Source: Parascardovia denticolens DSM 10105 = JCM 12538 (lineage in GTDB: Bacteria; Actinomycetota; Actinomycetes; Actinomycetales; Bifidobacteriaceae). From it: a DNA stretch of 64,000 nucleotides. This document shows positions 1 to 8,573 of the stretch, in pieces. Position 1 is the stretch's first letter, and each line of letters opens with the position of its first letter. The position numbers and the translations under genes were made by a program. The notes beneath the pieces were generated by a model. The model worked only from the letters and a program-made list of their open reading frames with translations, ran no database searches and was not told the origin of the DNA. Location of the stretch: positions 1,736,001 to 1,800,000 of the forward strand of contig NZ_AP012333.1 of NCBI RefSeq assembly GCF_001042675.1, in the 5' to 3' direction.

Positions 1-173
1 AGATCCCCTCCGCCAAGCGTTGACCTTCATGTTGCCCCGCCTGCGGGTCGTCCTGATGGGTTTCCTCAAGGATTCCCCCGCGGACTATCCTCACGACCTG
101 TCCTTCCGACCTGTCTTGATGGCGGTCGGCCGGCGGGCATCATCCATCCGTCTCATTTCGCAAGGAGTCATAC
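1..173. other. Upstream region, no gene recognised
   Basis: GC-rich sequence ahead of the first gene. I see no convincing coding frame, promoter pair or RNA. The only clear signal is the ribosome binding site AAGGAG at 162-167. It may include the end or flank of a gene outside the window. Confidence 0.3.
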
Positions 174-722
174 ATGGCTAAGATTCTCATGGTCGTCGCT
201 TCCAATCGTCAGGGGTCCTTCAACCGCCAGCTGGCCGACGTCATCGTGTCCGAGATCGGCGATCGGGCCGAGGTCAAATTCCTCGATTATTCCGCCCTGC
301 CCCCGATGGACCAGGACGCCGAGTTCCCCGCCCCCAAGGCAGTGACCAAGGTCCGCCAGGAGATCAAGGACGCCGATGGCCTCTGGATCGTCTCCCCTCA
401 GTATAACAACTCCTACCCCGGAGTTTTGAAGAACCTGCTGGACTGGGTCTCCCGCCCCGTCGAGGCCGGTGACCGCGACACGGCCGCCGCCGCCGGAGTC
501 AAGGTGACCCTGAGCTCCATCGCCGGCGGGAACGCGGCCGCCCCGATGCTGGAGAAGCTGTCCGAGCTGGTCGAATTCATCGGCATGGACCTGCTCAAGG
601 AACAGGTGAACGGCTTCATCGTCCCCATGGAAGCCTGGACCAACGGCATTGTGGTCCTCACCGACGAAGACAAGGCCCGCGTAGCCGCTCAGGTGGACGC
701 TTTCCTCGACTTCATCGCCTGA
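174..722 (+). CDS. NAD(P)H-dependent FMN reductase-type flavoprotein
   Basis: 182-aa cytosolic protein of the flavodoxin-like NADPH-dependent FMN reductase family, which reduces FMN, quinones or azo compounds with NAD(P)H. The N-terminal strand is followed by a phosphate-binding loop (VASNRQGSFNRQLA, about residues 8-21). The family signature SPQYNNSYPGVLKNLLDW lies near residues 75-92, and a GG turn follows (about 115-120). The length is normal for the family. AAGGAG lies 6 nt before the ATG. It is monocistronic, with a terminator hairpin directly downstream. The family call is firm; the physiological substrate cannot be deduced. Confidence 0.88.
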   Translation: MAKILMVVASNRQGSFNRQLADVIVSEIGDRAEVKFLDYSALPPMDQDAEFPAPKAVTKVRQEIKDADGLWIVSPQYNNSYPGVLKNLLDWVSRPVEAGDRDTAAAAGVKVTLSSIAGGNAAAPMLEKLSELVEFIGMDLLKEQVNGFIVPMEAWTNGIVVLTDEDKARVAAQVDAFLDFIA

Positions 723-767
723 TCACCAATCGCTTCGTCGCCTGAACAGTCGGCATTTGTCGAGTCG

Positions 768-792
768 GCGGTCCCCCCCGGGACCGCTTTTT
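768..792 (+). terminator. Rho-independent terminator of the FMN reductase gene
   Basis: Perfect 8-bp stem GCGGTCCC (768-775) / GGGACCGC (780-787) with a 4-nt C loop, followed by TTTTT and a further T-rich stretch. It lies 46 bp after the stop codon. Confidence 0.85.
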
Positions 793-798
793 CGTTTT

Positions 799-852
799 GT
801 TGGGAGAAGAGAAAGTGTTGGGAGAAGAGAAAGCGTTGGGCGGAGAAAAAGG
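799..852. repeat. 18-bp tandem repeat, three units
   Basis: Units start at 799, 817 and 835. The first two are GTTGGGAGAAGAGAAAG plus T or C; the third is degenerate (GTTGGGCGGAGAAAAAGG). Strongly purine-biased, between the terminator and the end of the UbiB kinase gene. Confidence 0.8.
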
Positions 853-902
853 ACGCGGGCGGGAACGAATTCCGGAGGAAAACTCAGGCAAGCCCCGGCT
901 CC

Positions 903-2600
903 CTACTTCCCCTTTTTCTTGAGGTCCCGGTTCTTGCGCATGATGTCGAAGACGATCCAGGCGGACAGGATGAAAGCCACCACATAGCCGAGGAAGCCCA
1001 CGATGGGGATGCCGAAGATCACCGGTTTGATGCGGGCGTAATAGACGATGGACGAGCCTACGAAAAGGCCGACCACGATCAAGGCCATGGTCAGGCGGTC
1101 CACCATGAAGGAGAGCTGCCGGATGGGCTCCTCGGACCCCACCAGTTCGATGTTGGTCTTGAGCTGGCCCCGGGTGAGCATCTTCATGGCCGCGCCGGCC
1201 TGAACCAAAGCGTTGAGCCCCCCGTGCAAGGCCATCTGCGATTCCAGCCCTAGTTTGCGGGTCTCGTCCGCGACCGACCCCTTGACCGACCGGGAGGTGA
1301 GCACATGCTGGGTGATGATCTCGATCATGTTGGCCTGAGGCATGAGGTCGTCGATCAGGCCTTCCAAAGTGACCAAGGACCGGGCGACGGTGGTGATGGT
1401 CCCCGGCAGCTTGAGGTTGTTGCGGGAAGCCAGACGGATCATGGACATGATGAATTTGGCTATATCCAGCTCATCCAGGTCCACGTCCCCGTAATCGGCG
1501 ATGATCAGGTCGATGTCGGCCAGAAGGGTCGCCCGGTCGACGTTCTGCCCGGTCGAAGAGATGTCCGCCAGGCGCAGGAGGCCTTCCTGCAGGGTGACGG
1601 AGTCCTTCTGGGGGACGGCGAAGATCATCTGTTTGAGGATGGACCTCATCTCCCCGTTGATCCGGCCGACCATGCCTAGGTCGATGAGGACGATCTGCCC
1701 CCCGCGGATGATGATGTTGCCCGAATGCGGGTCGGCGTGGAAGAAGCCGGCGTCCAGGACCTGGGTGGCGTAGTTGTCCACCAGTTTGGTGCCGATTTCG
1801 GTGAGGTCGTAACCCTCTTCCTGCAGGCGTTTGGTCTGGGAGATGGCGATCCCGTCGATGTAATCCATGACCAGCACATGCTGGGTGCACAGGTCCAGAT
1901 AGGGCCGCGGGCAGTCCATGTAAGCGAAACCGTCGGCGAAGGCCTTGAATTCCTGCAGGTTCTTGGCTTCGATCATGAAGTCCGTCTCCGACTGGAAGGT
2001 CTCCCACAATTCGTTGACCACGCCCATGAAGTCCACGATCTGGGTGTTTTCCGAGGCGACCTTGGTGGCGGTATTGGCCACGGAACGGATGATCTCTATG
2101 TCTTGGGCCATGGTCTCCCGCACGCCCGGGCGCTGGACCTTGATGGCCACGTCCTCCCCGGTCACCAGGGTGGCCCGGTGGACCTGGGCCAGAGAGGCCG
2201 AGCCCAAAGGCTTGGGATTGATGGAAGAGAATACCTGGGAGACCGGTTTGCTGTATTCCCGGCTCAGGACCTGCTCCACCAAGGCGAAAGGCATGGGGTC
2301 GGCGTCTGATTTGAGTTTGGCCAGTTCCGAGCAGTAGTCTTCAGGCAGGATCTCCGACCTCATGGACAGGATCTGGCCGACTTTGACGAAGGTCGGGCCT
2401 AACTCCTCCATGGCCTTACGCAGTTTGACCGGGGTCACTCCCCGGGGGATGTCGTATTTCTGGGCGATGCGGATGATCTGGGCGATGCGGCGGGCCCGGC
2501 CATGCGGCCGGCTGTCCCCCAAAACCGGGGTCTGCTGTTGAGCCTGAGCTTGGTCCTGGGCCTGGGACAAGGCCAGGGGATCGATCATTGGATCAGCCAT
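903..2600 (-). CDS. ABC1/UbiB (AarF) family atypical kinase
   Basis: 565-aa member of the UbiB/ADCK family, atypical protein-kinase-fold ATPases tied to quinone or isoprenoid lipid metabolism and usually membrane-bound. The family hallmark KxGQ appears as KVGQ (in PTFVKVGQILSMRSEILP). The kinase catalytic elements HADPHSGN and IDLGM are present, as are the invariant Ala/Gly-rich loop and lysine. Two C-terminal transmembrane helices precede a lysine-rich tail (KKKGK). I place the start at the ATG at 2600, where GAGGG sits 6 nt upstream; a GTG at 2618 is in frame but has no such site. It is followed upstream by the co-oriented phasin-like gene, a pairing that suggests envelope or granule association (inference). 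Confidence 0.88.
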   Translation of the reverse strand: MADPMIDPLALSQAQDQAQAQQQTPVLGDSRPHGRARRIAQIIRIAQKYDIPRGVTPVKLRKAMEELGPTFVKVGQILSMRSEILPEDYCSELAKLKSDADPMPFALVEQVLSREYSKPVSQVFSSINPKPLGSASLAQVHRATLVTGEDVAIKVQRPGVRETMAQDIEIIRSVANTATKVASENTQIVDFMGVVNELWETFQSETDFMIEAKNLQEFKAFADGFAYMDCPRPYLDLCTQHVLVMDYIDGIAISQTKRLQEEGYDLTEIGTKLVDNYATQVLDAGFFHADPHSGNIIIRGGQIVLIDLGMVGRINGEMRSILKQMIFAVPQKDSVTLQEGLLRLADISSTGQNVDRATLLADIDLIIADYGDVDLDELDIAKFIMSMIRLASRNNLKLPGTITTVARSLVTLEGLIDDLMPQANMIEIITQHVLTSRSVKGSVADETRKLGLESQMALHGGLNALVQAGAAMKMLTRGQLKTNIELVGSEEPIRQLSFMVDRLTMALIVVGLFVGSSIVYYARIKPVIFGIPIVGFLGYVVAFILSAWIVFDIMRKNRDLKKKGK

Positions 2601-2668
2601 GAAAACCCTCACAGTCACACCGCGCCGCCCGAATCAGGCGCATCGCCGGTGAATCGTTCGCTGGAAAG

Positions 2669-2691
2669 GCCGTCCCCACGAAGGGGACGGC
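2669..2691. repeat. Hairpin between phasin-like and UbiB genes
   Basis: Perfect 9-bp inverted repeat GCCGTCCCC / GGGGACGGC with a 5-nt loop (2678-2682). Neither strand has a T-run after it, so it may be an mRNA-stability hairpin within a phasin-aarF transcript rather than a full terminator. Confidence 0.6.
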
Positions 2692-2745
2692 GACCGGATA
2701 TTTTACAGGCCTTAAGCCTTGCCTAGTCCTAGTTCTTGCCCAGTC

Positions 2746-3138
2746 CTAGTCTTTGGCCGTCTCGGCCTCATCGGCCTTGTCGGATTCATCGGCTTCGCCG
2801 GCCTCTTCCTTCTTGGCCTTGTCGGCTTCGGTCAGGTCGTCGGCCAGCTTGGCCACGCGGGCGGCGTAGGCCTTGCGCTCGTCTTCGTCCATGGCGGCCA
2901 AACGCATGCGCAGCAAACGGTCCTGGGCGTCGGAGATGGTGTCACCGGCCTTGTCCTTGGCCTTGCGGGTCAGCTCCTTATTCAGGTCCCGGCCCTGTTC
3001 CACGGTCAACTGGCCTTTCTTGACCAGTTCATCGATCAGCTCCTTGCCCTTGTCGACCCCGATCGCGGCCAGGCCTACCCCTGCCAGGAAAATATCGCGA
3101 GCGCCATCAGTCAGCGATTCCAAATTCAAGTCTGCCAT
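2746..3138 (-). CDS. Phasin-superfamily-like helical protein
   Basis: 130-aa, strongly charged, all-helical protein with no cysteine and no membrane segment. The N-terminal part (DGARDIFLAGVGLAAIGVDK) resembles the amphipathic start of PhaF/PhaI-like phasin proteins. The remainder is coiled-coil-like, and the C-terminus is an Ala/Glu/Asp/Lys low-complexity tail (about residues 105-130). AAGGAGG lies 5 nt before the ATG. The family assignment is known to be loose for such proteins; there is no polyhydroxyalkanoate synthase in the window, so a granule role is not implied. It lies just upstream of, and in the same orientation as, the UbiB kinase gene. Confidence 0.65.
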   Translation of the reverse strand: MADLNLESLTDGARDIFLAGVGLAAIGVDKGKELIDELVKKGQLTVEQGRDLNKELTRKAKDKAGDTISDAQDRLLRMRLAAMDEDERKAYAARVAKLADDLTEADKAKKEEAGEADESDKADEAETAKD

Positions 3139-3222
3139 AAGTGCCTCCTTCGGCTTAGTGACTCAGCGGATTCGCCCTGAAGCGAAACCGCCCTTCCATT
3201 CTAGCCCACCAAGAAGAGGATA

Positions 3223-3243
3223 ATATTTCACTATACGAAATAT
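3223..3243. promoter_or_regulatory. Candidate MarR operator in divergent intergenic region
   Basis: Inverted repeat ATATTTC (3223-3229) / GAAATAT (3237-3243) with a 7-nt spacer, in the gap between the phasin-like gene and the MarR gene. A perfect -10 hexamer TATAAT follows at 3272-3277, preceded by a second short dyad AGTTG/CAACT (3257-3272). No good -35 is visible. Assignment to this MarR protein is inferred from position and dyad size. Confidence 0.45.
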
Positions 3244-3332
3244 CTGCCCTAATTCCAGTTGCAGATACAACTATAATGGAAAACCGCATCCCCTCCTCAT
3301 GATCATCGTGAGAGGAAAATCGGAGAGGAACT

Positions 3333-3887
3333 ATGGCTGGTTTAGACGAGACCCTGGCGGAATTGAGGTCGGACCATTCAAACGAGGCGAGCGGAATTTT
3401 CTCCACTGTCCACATCTTCAATCACGTCCTCAACCGCTTGCTCAGCAAGGACACCCGCATCCCCGGCATCACCGGGGTCAACTCAAGAATCATCCTCTAC
3501 GTGGCCCATCAGGAAAAGCTGGGCAAACCGGTCTACCAGTCGGATGTGAAAGCCCATTTCGGCATCACCCGGTCGACCTGCTCTCGGGTCCTGGGCCTGA
3601 TGGAGTCCAAAGGCCTGATACAAAGGACCAAGCCCGAAGCGGATGGGCGCAAAAGCGAGTTGCACCTGACGGACAGCTCCCGCCGGTCGGTCTCCCACAT
3701 CATGGAGTCAGCACGGAAGATCGAGGAGCGGGTCCTGCAGGGGGTGGACCCCCGCGACCTGGAAGTCAGCTACAAGGTCTTCAACCTCATGATGGACAAC
3801 ATCGCCCAAGTGGAGAAAGACCAAGAGGGCTCAGGGACTTCGGGGAATCCGGAAAGCCGCAGGAAACCGGCGGATTCGCGGTCCTGA
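3333..3887 (+). CDS. MarR-family transcriptional regulator
   Basis: 184-aa winged-helix regulator. The recognition region is around residues 60-90 (QSDVKAHFGITRSTCSRVLG), followed by the wing RTKPEADGRKSELHLTDS, the D-x-R-x4-L-T pattern typical of MarR. The tail beyond residue 160 is polar and low-complexity. GAGAGGAA precedes the ATG. Its gene lies 37 bp before the ABC exporter pair in the same direction, so it probably represses that efflux operon in the way local MarR proteins do elsewhere. The inducing ligand is unknown. Confidence 0.85.
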   Translation: MAGLDETLAELRSDHSNEASGIFSTVHIFNHVLNRLLSKDTRIPGITGVNSRIILYVAHQEKLGKPVYQSDVKAHFGITRSTCSRVLGLMESKGLIQRTKPEADGRKSELHLTDSSRRSVSHIMESARKIEERVLQGVDPRDLEVSYKVFNLMMDNIAQVEKDQEGSGTSGNPESRRKPADSRS

Positions 3888-3924
3888 AAACCGGAGTCAA
3901 ATTTCAATCAAGGAAAGGAAGTCC

Positions 3925-5817
3925 ATGGAGGATCAATTCTCCGCTGACGACCTGCAGACCGAGTCCAGCCAGGACGCTGCGGGTTTCGCTCGCATCGAAG
4001 AACGCATGGAAGAGGAGGCCGCCGATTCCTATGGGGACGACGCCAGCGGTTCTTGGAAGGATTTCGGCCTCCTGTTCAAAAGCCTGCGCGAATTCTCCAA
4101 GGCGAACTGGCTGACCCCCGTCCTCATCATCGGCGAAGTGATCATGGAGCTGCTCATCCCCACCTTCATGGCCATCCTGATCGACCGGGGGATCTACGGC
4201 AAAAACATGGGCGAAGTATGGAAATGGGGAATCTTCCTGGTCCTGGTCTCCCTGGTTTCCCTGGCCTTCGGCGTGGGGGCCGGCAAAACGGCCGCCGTCG
4301 CCTCCTCCGGCTTGGCCAAGAACCTCCGCCATGATCTTTTCGAGAAGATGCAAGGCTTCTCCTTCACCAACATCGACCGTTTCTCCACCGGCAGCCTGGT
4401 CACCCGCCTGACCACCGATGTGACCAACGTGCAGAACGCCTACCAGATGCTCATCCGCGTGGCCTTCCGCGCCCCTCTCATGATCATCATCGCCTGGATC
4501 TTCACTTTCAACATCAGCCACAGCATCTCCCTGATTTTCCTGATCGTCGCCCCCCTGCTGGGGGTGGCCCTGGTGGCCATCGGACTGGGGGTCCACCCCA
4601 TCTTCGTGCGGATCTTCCACACCTATGATCGCCTGAACTCGGACGTGGAGGAGAACCTGCTGGGAGTGCGCGTGGTCAAGTCCTTCACTCGCGAGAAGTA
4701 CGAGGACCGCAAGTTCAAGTCCGTTTCCCAGCGCATCTACGACAGCTTCGTCAAGGCCGAGCTCCGCCTGGCCTGGAACGGTCCTCTGATGCAGATCGCC
4801 ATTTACTCCACCATCCTCCTGCTTTCCTGGATGGCGGCCCATCAGATCATCGCTTCCGGCAACAACCCGGCCCACGGCCTGACCACCGGCGACCTGACCG
4901 CCTTGTTCACTTACACCTTGCAGATTCTCATGGCCCTCATGATGGTCTCCATGATCTTCATCATGGTGGTCATCTCCCGCGCCTCCGTGGGCCGTATCGC
5001 GGCCGTCCTGCGCGAGCAAAGCACGGTGACCAACCCCGAGGCCCCTGTGCGGGTCGTCAGGGACGGGGCCATCAAATTCAAACATGTCACCTTCCGCTAC
5101 AACGAAAGCTCGGAAAGCCCGGTCTTGGACGACATCAATCTGGACATCCCCTCCGGCTCCACCCTCGGCATCGTCGGGGCCACTGGCTCGGCCAAGTCCT
5201 CCCTAGTCCAGCTCATCCCCCGCCTGTACGACGCCAGCGACGGGATCGTCAAAGTGGGCGACGTGGACGTGCGCGGTTACGAGCTCGACGCCCTACGCCA
5301 GAACGTGGCCATGGTCCTGCAGAAGAACATCCTCTTCTCCGGAACGGTCAAGGAGAATCTCCGCTGGGGCAACCCCCAGGCCAGCGACGAAGAAGTGGAG
5401 CATGCGGCCAAGTTGGCCCAGGCCGACGAGTTCATCCAGAACATGCCCAAGAAATACGACACCTATCTGGAGCAAGGCGGTTCCAACGTCTCCGGCGGCC
5501 AAAAGCAAAGGCTCTGCATCGCCCGGGCCCTGCTGAAGAAGCCCAAGATCCTCGTCCTCGATGATTCCACCTCGGCCGTGGACACCAAGACCGACGCCTT
5601 GATCCGCCAGGCCTTCGCCACGGAAATCCCGGACACGACCATCATCATCATCGCCCAGCGCCTGTCTTCCGTGGAACACGCCGACCAAATCATCATGATG
5701 AATGAAGGCCGGATCGCCGCCCGGGGCACGCATGAGCAGCTCTTGGAATCCTCCCCGGAGTACCGCAGCATCTACGAGTCCCAGAACCGTTCGGAGGTGA
5801 TCGCCGATGACGAGTGA
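3925..5817 (+). CDS. ABC exporter half-transporter with degenerate ATP site (subunit A)
   Basis: 630-aa fusion of a six-helix type IV exporter membrane domain (about 60-350) and a nucleotide-binding domain (about 370-610). The Walker A is GATGSAKSS (about 417), with Ala in place of the last Gly. The signature VSGGQKQR is intact (about 522). The Walker B ends in LVLDD (about 543), so the catalytic Glu is Asp, and the switch His is Gln (IIAQRLSS, about 576). These changes mark the non-canonical site of heterodimeric multidrug exporters such as LmrCD/BmrCD/TM287-288. AAGGAAAGGAAG precedes the ATG. The next gene overlaps its end and supplies the canonical site. Confidence 0.9.
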   Translation: MEDQFSADDLQTESSQDAAGFARIEERMEEEAADSYGDDASGSWKDFGLLFKSLREFSKANWLTPVLIIGEVIMELLIPTFMAILIDRGIYGKNMGEVWKWGIFLVLVSLVSLAFGVGAGKTAAVASSGLAKNLRHDLFEKMQGFSFTNIDRFSTGSLVTRLTTDVTNVQNAYQMLIRVAFRAPLMIIIAWIFTFNISHSISLIFLIVAPLLGVALVAIGLGVHPIFVRIFHTYDRLNSDVEENLLGVRVVKSFTREKYEDRKFKSVSQRIYDSFVKAELRLAWNGPLMQIAIYSTILLLSWMAAHQIIASGNNPAHGLTTGDLTALFTYTLQILMALMMVSMIFIMVVISRASVGRIAAVLREQSTVTNPEAPVRVVRDGAIKFKHVTFRYNESSESPVLDDINLDIPSGSTLGIVGATGSAKSSLVQLIPRLYDASDGIVKVGDVDVRGYELDALRQNVAMVLQKNILFSGTVKENLRWGNPQASDEEVEHAAKLAQADEFIQNMPKKYDTYLEQGGSNVSGGQKQRLCIARALLKKPKILVLDDSTSAVDTKTDALIRQAFATEIPDTTIIIIAQRLSSVEHADQIIMMNEGRIAARGTHEQLLESSPEYRSIYESQNRSEVIADDE

Positions 5818-7894
5818 ACAGACGCACCCCTTGAGCCAGACAGAACGGCCGGGCCGAGCGAAGCAAAAAGAAACGAAACGAACGACCATGAAAGACGCAA
5901 AGAAAGACAAACCGAGGAAGGGGACCACATCCCACCTCCTCTCCTACATCTTCGCCTACAAATGGCAGATGATCGTGGTGGTGCTCTGCATCATCATCTC
6001 CGCCGCGGCCAACGCGGCCATGGGCTTCTTCCTGCAGACCCTGATCGACTCCTACATCATGCCCCAAGTGGGCAAGTCCCATCCTGATTTCCTCCCCCTG
6101 GCCCAAGGACTGGGAGTGCTGGCCATCGTCTTCACCGCCGGGGTCATCGCCACCCTGACCTACAACCGGATCCTGGTCAAGGTGGAACAAGGGGTGCTCA
6201 AGACCATTAGGGACGACATGTTCGCCCACCAACAGACCCTGCCGATCAAGTATTTCGACACCCATCTGCATGGGGACGTCATGAGCTTCTACACCAACGA
6301 CACCGACGCCCTGCGCCAGGCCATCTCCCAGAGCCTGCCCCAGATGTTCTCTTCGATCATGAGCGTCATCGCCGCCTTCGTGGCCATGCTGCTCATCTCC
6401 GTCCCCCTGGCCTTCTTCGTCCTGGCTTTCGCCCTCCTGCTGATCGTCGTCATCCAACGCCTGACTTCCGCCTCCGGCCGCTACTTCGTCCGCCAACAGA
6501 AAGAGCTGGGCGACGTGAACGGCTTCATCGAAGAGGCCATCAATGGCCAGAAGGTGATCAAGGTCTTCACCCATGAGGATGCCACCCAGAAAACCTTCGA
6601 CCAGAAGAACGACGACCTTTACCAGGCCTCCTCCCAGGCCAACTACTTCGGCAACATCACCATGCCTGTCGTCGGTAACATGGGCTATCTCCTGTATGTG
6701 CTCGTCGCCATCGTCGGGGCCGGGGCCGTTTTGGGCGGCTTCCGCAACGTCAGCCTGACCGGGTCGGCGGCCCTCACCCTGGGCGGAATCGTCTCCTTCC
6801 TCACCCTCTCCCGCAGCTTCATCAACCCGATCGGGCAGATCTCCAACCAGTTCGCCTTCGTCATGATGGCCTTGGCCGGCGCCTCCCGCATCTTCGACTT
6901 CCTGGACCAGGCGCCCGAAACCAATTCCGGCACAGTGACCCTGATCAAGGCCCATGTGGCCGAAGACGGAACCATCACCCAGGCCGCCCATCACACCGAT
7001 AAGTGGGCCTGGCGGGTTCCGGCCAACGTCCAAATCGAAAAGGGCGTGGGCGCAGTGACCAAGACCGGGGCGACCACCCGCCTGGCAGGATGGAGAGCCG
7101 CATCCGTGGCCGCCTTGGCCGGCAAGACCTCCCGGACGGCCGCCGGGGCCTATACCCTGCTCAGGGGCGACATCCGCTTCAAAGACGTCAACTTCTCTTA
7201 TGAGCGCGGGCATCAGATCCTCCATGACATCTCCCTCTACGCCAAGCCGGGTCAGAAAGTGGCACTGGTGGGCGCGACCGGAGCCGGCAAGACCACGATC
7301 ACCAACCTGATCAACCGTTTCTACGACATCGACAGCGGGTCCATCCTCTATGACGGGATCAACATCCGCGACATCAACAAGAAGGACCTGCGCCAGTCCC
7401 TGGGCATCGTCCTGCAGGATGTGAACCTCTTCACCGGCACTGTTATGGATAACATCCGCTATGGCAAGTTGGACGCCACGGATGACGAATGCATCTCCGC
7501 CGCCAAGCTGGCCAACGCCGACGGCTTCATCCGCATGCTCCCCCACGGTTATGACACCGTCCTTCAAGGCGACGGATCCGGCCTGTCCCAAGGCCAGCGC
7601 CAGCTGATCTCCATCGCCCGCGCGACCGTGGCCGACCCCCCGGTCATGATCCTGGACGAGGCCACTTCCTCCATCGATACCCGCACCGAGCAAATCGTCC
7701 AAGCCGGCATGGACGCCCTCATGGAAGGCCGCACGGTCTTCGTGATTGCCCACCGCCTGTCCACCATCCGCAACTCCGATGTGATCATGGTCATGGACCA
7801 CGGCCGCATCATCGAGCGCGGCACACACGACCAGCTGCTGGAACAGAAGGGCGAGTATTACCAGCTCTATACCGGGGCCTTCGAGCTGGAGTGA
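5807..7894 (+). CDS. ABC exporter half-transporter with canonical ATP site (subunit B)
   Basis: 695-aa partner of the preceding gene. Membrane domain about 50-360, nucleotide-binding domain about 465-690. Walker A GATGAGKTT (about 488), signature LSQGQRQ (about 593), Walker B MILDEATSSID (about 615) and switch His in VIAHRLS (about 648) are all canonical. An extra segment of roughly 70 residues (about 380-460, Ala/Thr-rich) separates the membrane and nucleotide-binding domains, as in LmrD-type subunits. The start at 5807 overlaps the upstream stop by 11 bp and has GGAGG 9 nt upstream; a later in-frame ATG at 5888 has no good site. The two form one efflux pump, with substrate unknown. Confidence 0.9.
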   Translation: MTSEQTHPLSQTERPGRAKQKETKRTTMKDAKKDKPRKGTTSHLLSYIFAYKWQMIVVVLCIIISAAANAAMGFFLQTLIDSYIMPQVGKSHPDFLPLAQGLGVLAIVFTAGVIATLTYNRILVKVEQGVLKTIRDDMFAHQQTLPIKYFDTHLHGDVMSFYTNDTDALRQAISQSLPQMFSSIMSVIAAFVAMLLISVPLAFFVLAFALLLIVVIQRLTSASGRYFVRQQKELGDVNGFIEEAINGQKVIKVFTHEDATQKTFDQKNDDLYQASSQANYFGNITMPVVGNMGYLLYVLVAIVGAGAVLGGFRNVSLTGSAALTLGGIVSFLTLSRSFINPIGQISNQFAFVMMALAGASRIFDFLDQAPETNSGTVTLIKAHVAEDGTITQAAHHTDKWAWRVPANVQIEKGVGAVTKTGATTRLAGWRAASVAALAGKTSRTAAGAYTLLRGDIRFKDVNFSYERGHQILHDISLYAKPGQKVALVGATGAGKTTITNLINRFYDIDSGSILYDGINIRDINKKDLRQSLGIVLQDVNLFTGTVMDNIRYGKLDATDDECISAAKLANADGFIRMLPHGYDTVLQGDGSGLSQGQRQLISIARATVADPPVMILDEATSSIDTRTEQIVQAGMDALMEGRTVFVIAHRLSTIRNSDVIMVMDHGRIIERGTHDQLLEQKGEYYQLYTGAFELE

Positions 7895-8319
7895 TTCAAA
7901 GCGACCGCACGGCACCGGCGCTTCCACTCTCACCATGCATGCGATGCGAAGGCTGTCTGATTTTGTGAAAAAGAGCTGTCGTCGGACTCGCTTGCGCGGA
8001 CCATTCAGCGCTTATCCCTGCGAGCCAGCGCTGAAGCTCATGCAACATCCACATCCCTGATGTCGGACTGAGCTTCTCGAACGATCTGCGCTTGACAGGG
8101 AGAACTTTTTAACCGGTTGACAATAGATTGACAATGGCCGATTGACAACGTGGTATCACGCGGGCATGGGCTCATCGGCGTCCTTCATACGGAAGATAAT
8201 TCTCAGGGCAATCCTCGCCTGCCTCGTGCGGCCCAACTGCGGACAGCAGGAATGGCTTATGCATTCCCCGGTTCTCATCGAGGCACATAGAACCAGGTTA
8301 TACAGCAAGTCCATATTTT
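7895..8319. other. Non-coding spacer with four TTGACA boxes
   Basis: About 500 bp separate the exporter operon from the RiPP cassette. No coding frame is supported. TTGACA occurs at 8092, 8117, 8128 and 8142, the last three as TTGACAA, so this is a short array of -35-like boxes or a repeated protein-binding site. A dyad CAGCGCT/AGCGCTG lies around 8007-8034. Composition falls from GC-rich to AT-rich across the region. Confidence 0.55.
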
Positions 8320-8358
8320 GAGAGAACTCTCGACATATTCTCGCTAATATTCTACTAT
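8320..8358 (+). promoter_or_regulatory. Promoter and operator-like dyad of the RiPP cassette
   Basis: TCGACA (8330-8335), 17 nt, then TACTAT (8353-8358) gives a plausible sigma-70-type promoter about 35 nt before the precursor's ribosome site. The dyad GAGAG-AA-CTCTC (8320-8331) overlaps the -35 box and could be an operator. Confidence 0.5.
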
Positions 8359-8399
8359 TAGAATTGCAAGTTTATTCACCCGATAATAAGGAGGTGAAA

Positions 8400-8564
8400 A
8401 TGCAAACGGCGATTGCAACTGCAGCAGCTGAAACGCTACAAAGTGCGGTCGAAATCAATAACCTTGATTTCGATGCTCTTGAGGAAGAGTTCCTTCAAGA
8501 CTCCGATTATCTCTTCGAGGATCATTTCTCTCATTGTAGCTGTAGCTCACAGCGAGATGACTAG
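8400..8564 (+). CDS. Candidate RiPP precursor peptide (Cys-containing core)
   Basis: 54-residue peptide with a helical, acidic leader (about 1-41, including the stretch DFDALEEEFLQDSDYLFED) and a short polar C-terminal core with two closely spaced cysteines (HFSHCSCSSQRDD). AAGGAGG is 5 nt before the ATG at 8400; a longer in-frame start at 8364 has no such site. Ten bases separate it from the 237-aa gene, and a radical SAM/SPASM enzyme and an ABC exporter follow in the same direction. This layout and the leader/core form match ribosomally made, radical-SAM-modified peptides (sactipeptide, ranthipeptide or related). The family is not recognised and the cross-link type is unknown. Confidence 0.7.
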   Translation: MQTAIATAAAETLQSAVEINNLDFDALEEEFLQDSDYLFEDHFSHCSCSSQRDD

Positions 8565-8573
8565 GAATTCGCT

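Noticed and set aside
2669-2691. Rho-independent terminator
   Set aside because: Strong hairpin but no T-run on either strand.
5693-7936. 747-codon open frame on the minus strand opposite the ABC exporter genes
   Set aside because: It is Gly/Asp/His/Val-rich nonsense antisense to two well-supported exporter genes; a shadow of GC-rich codon use. The same holds for the long frames opposite ppc, dnaB/murT, the GlfT2-like genes and the GH25 lysozyme.
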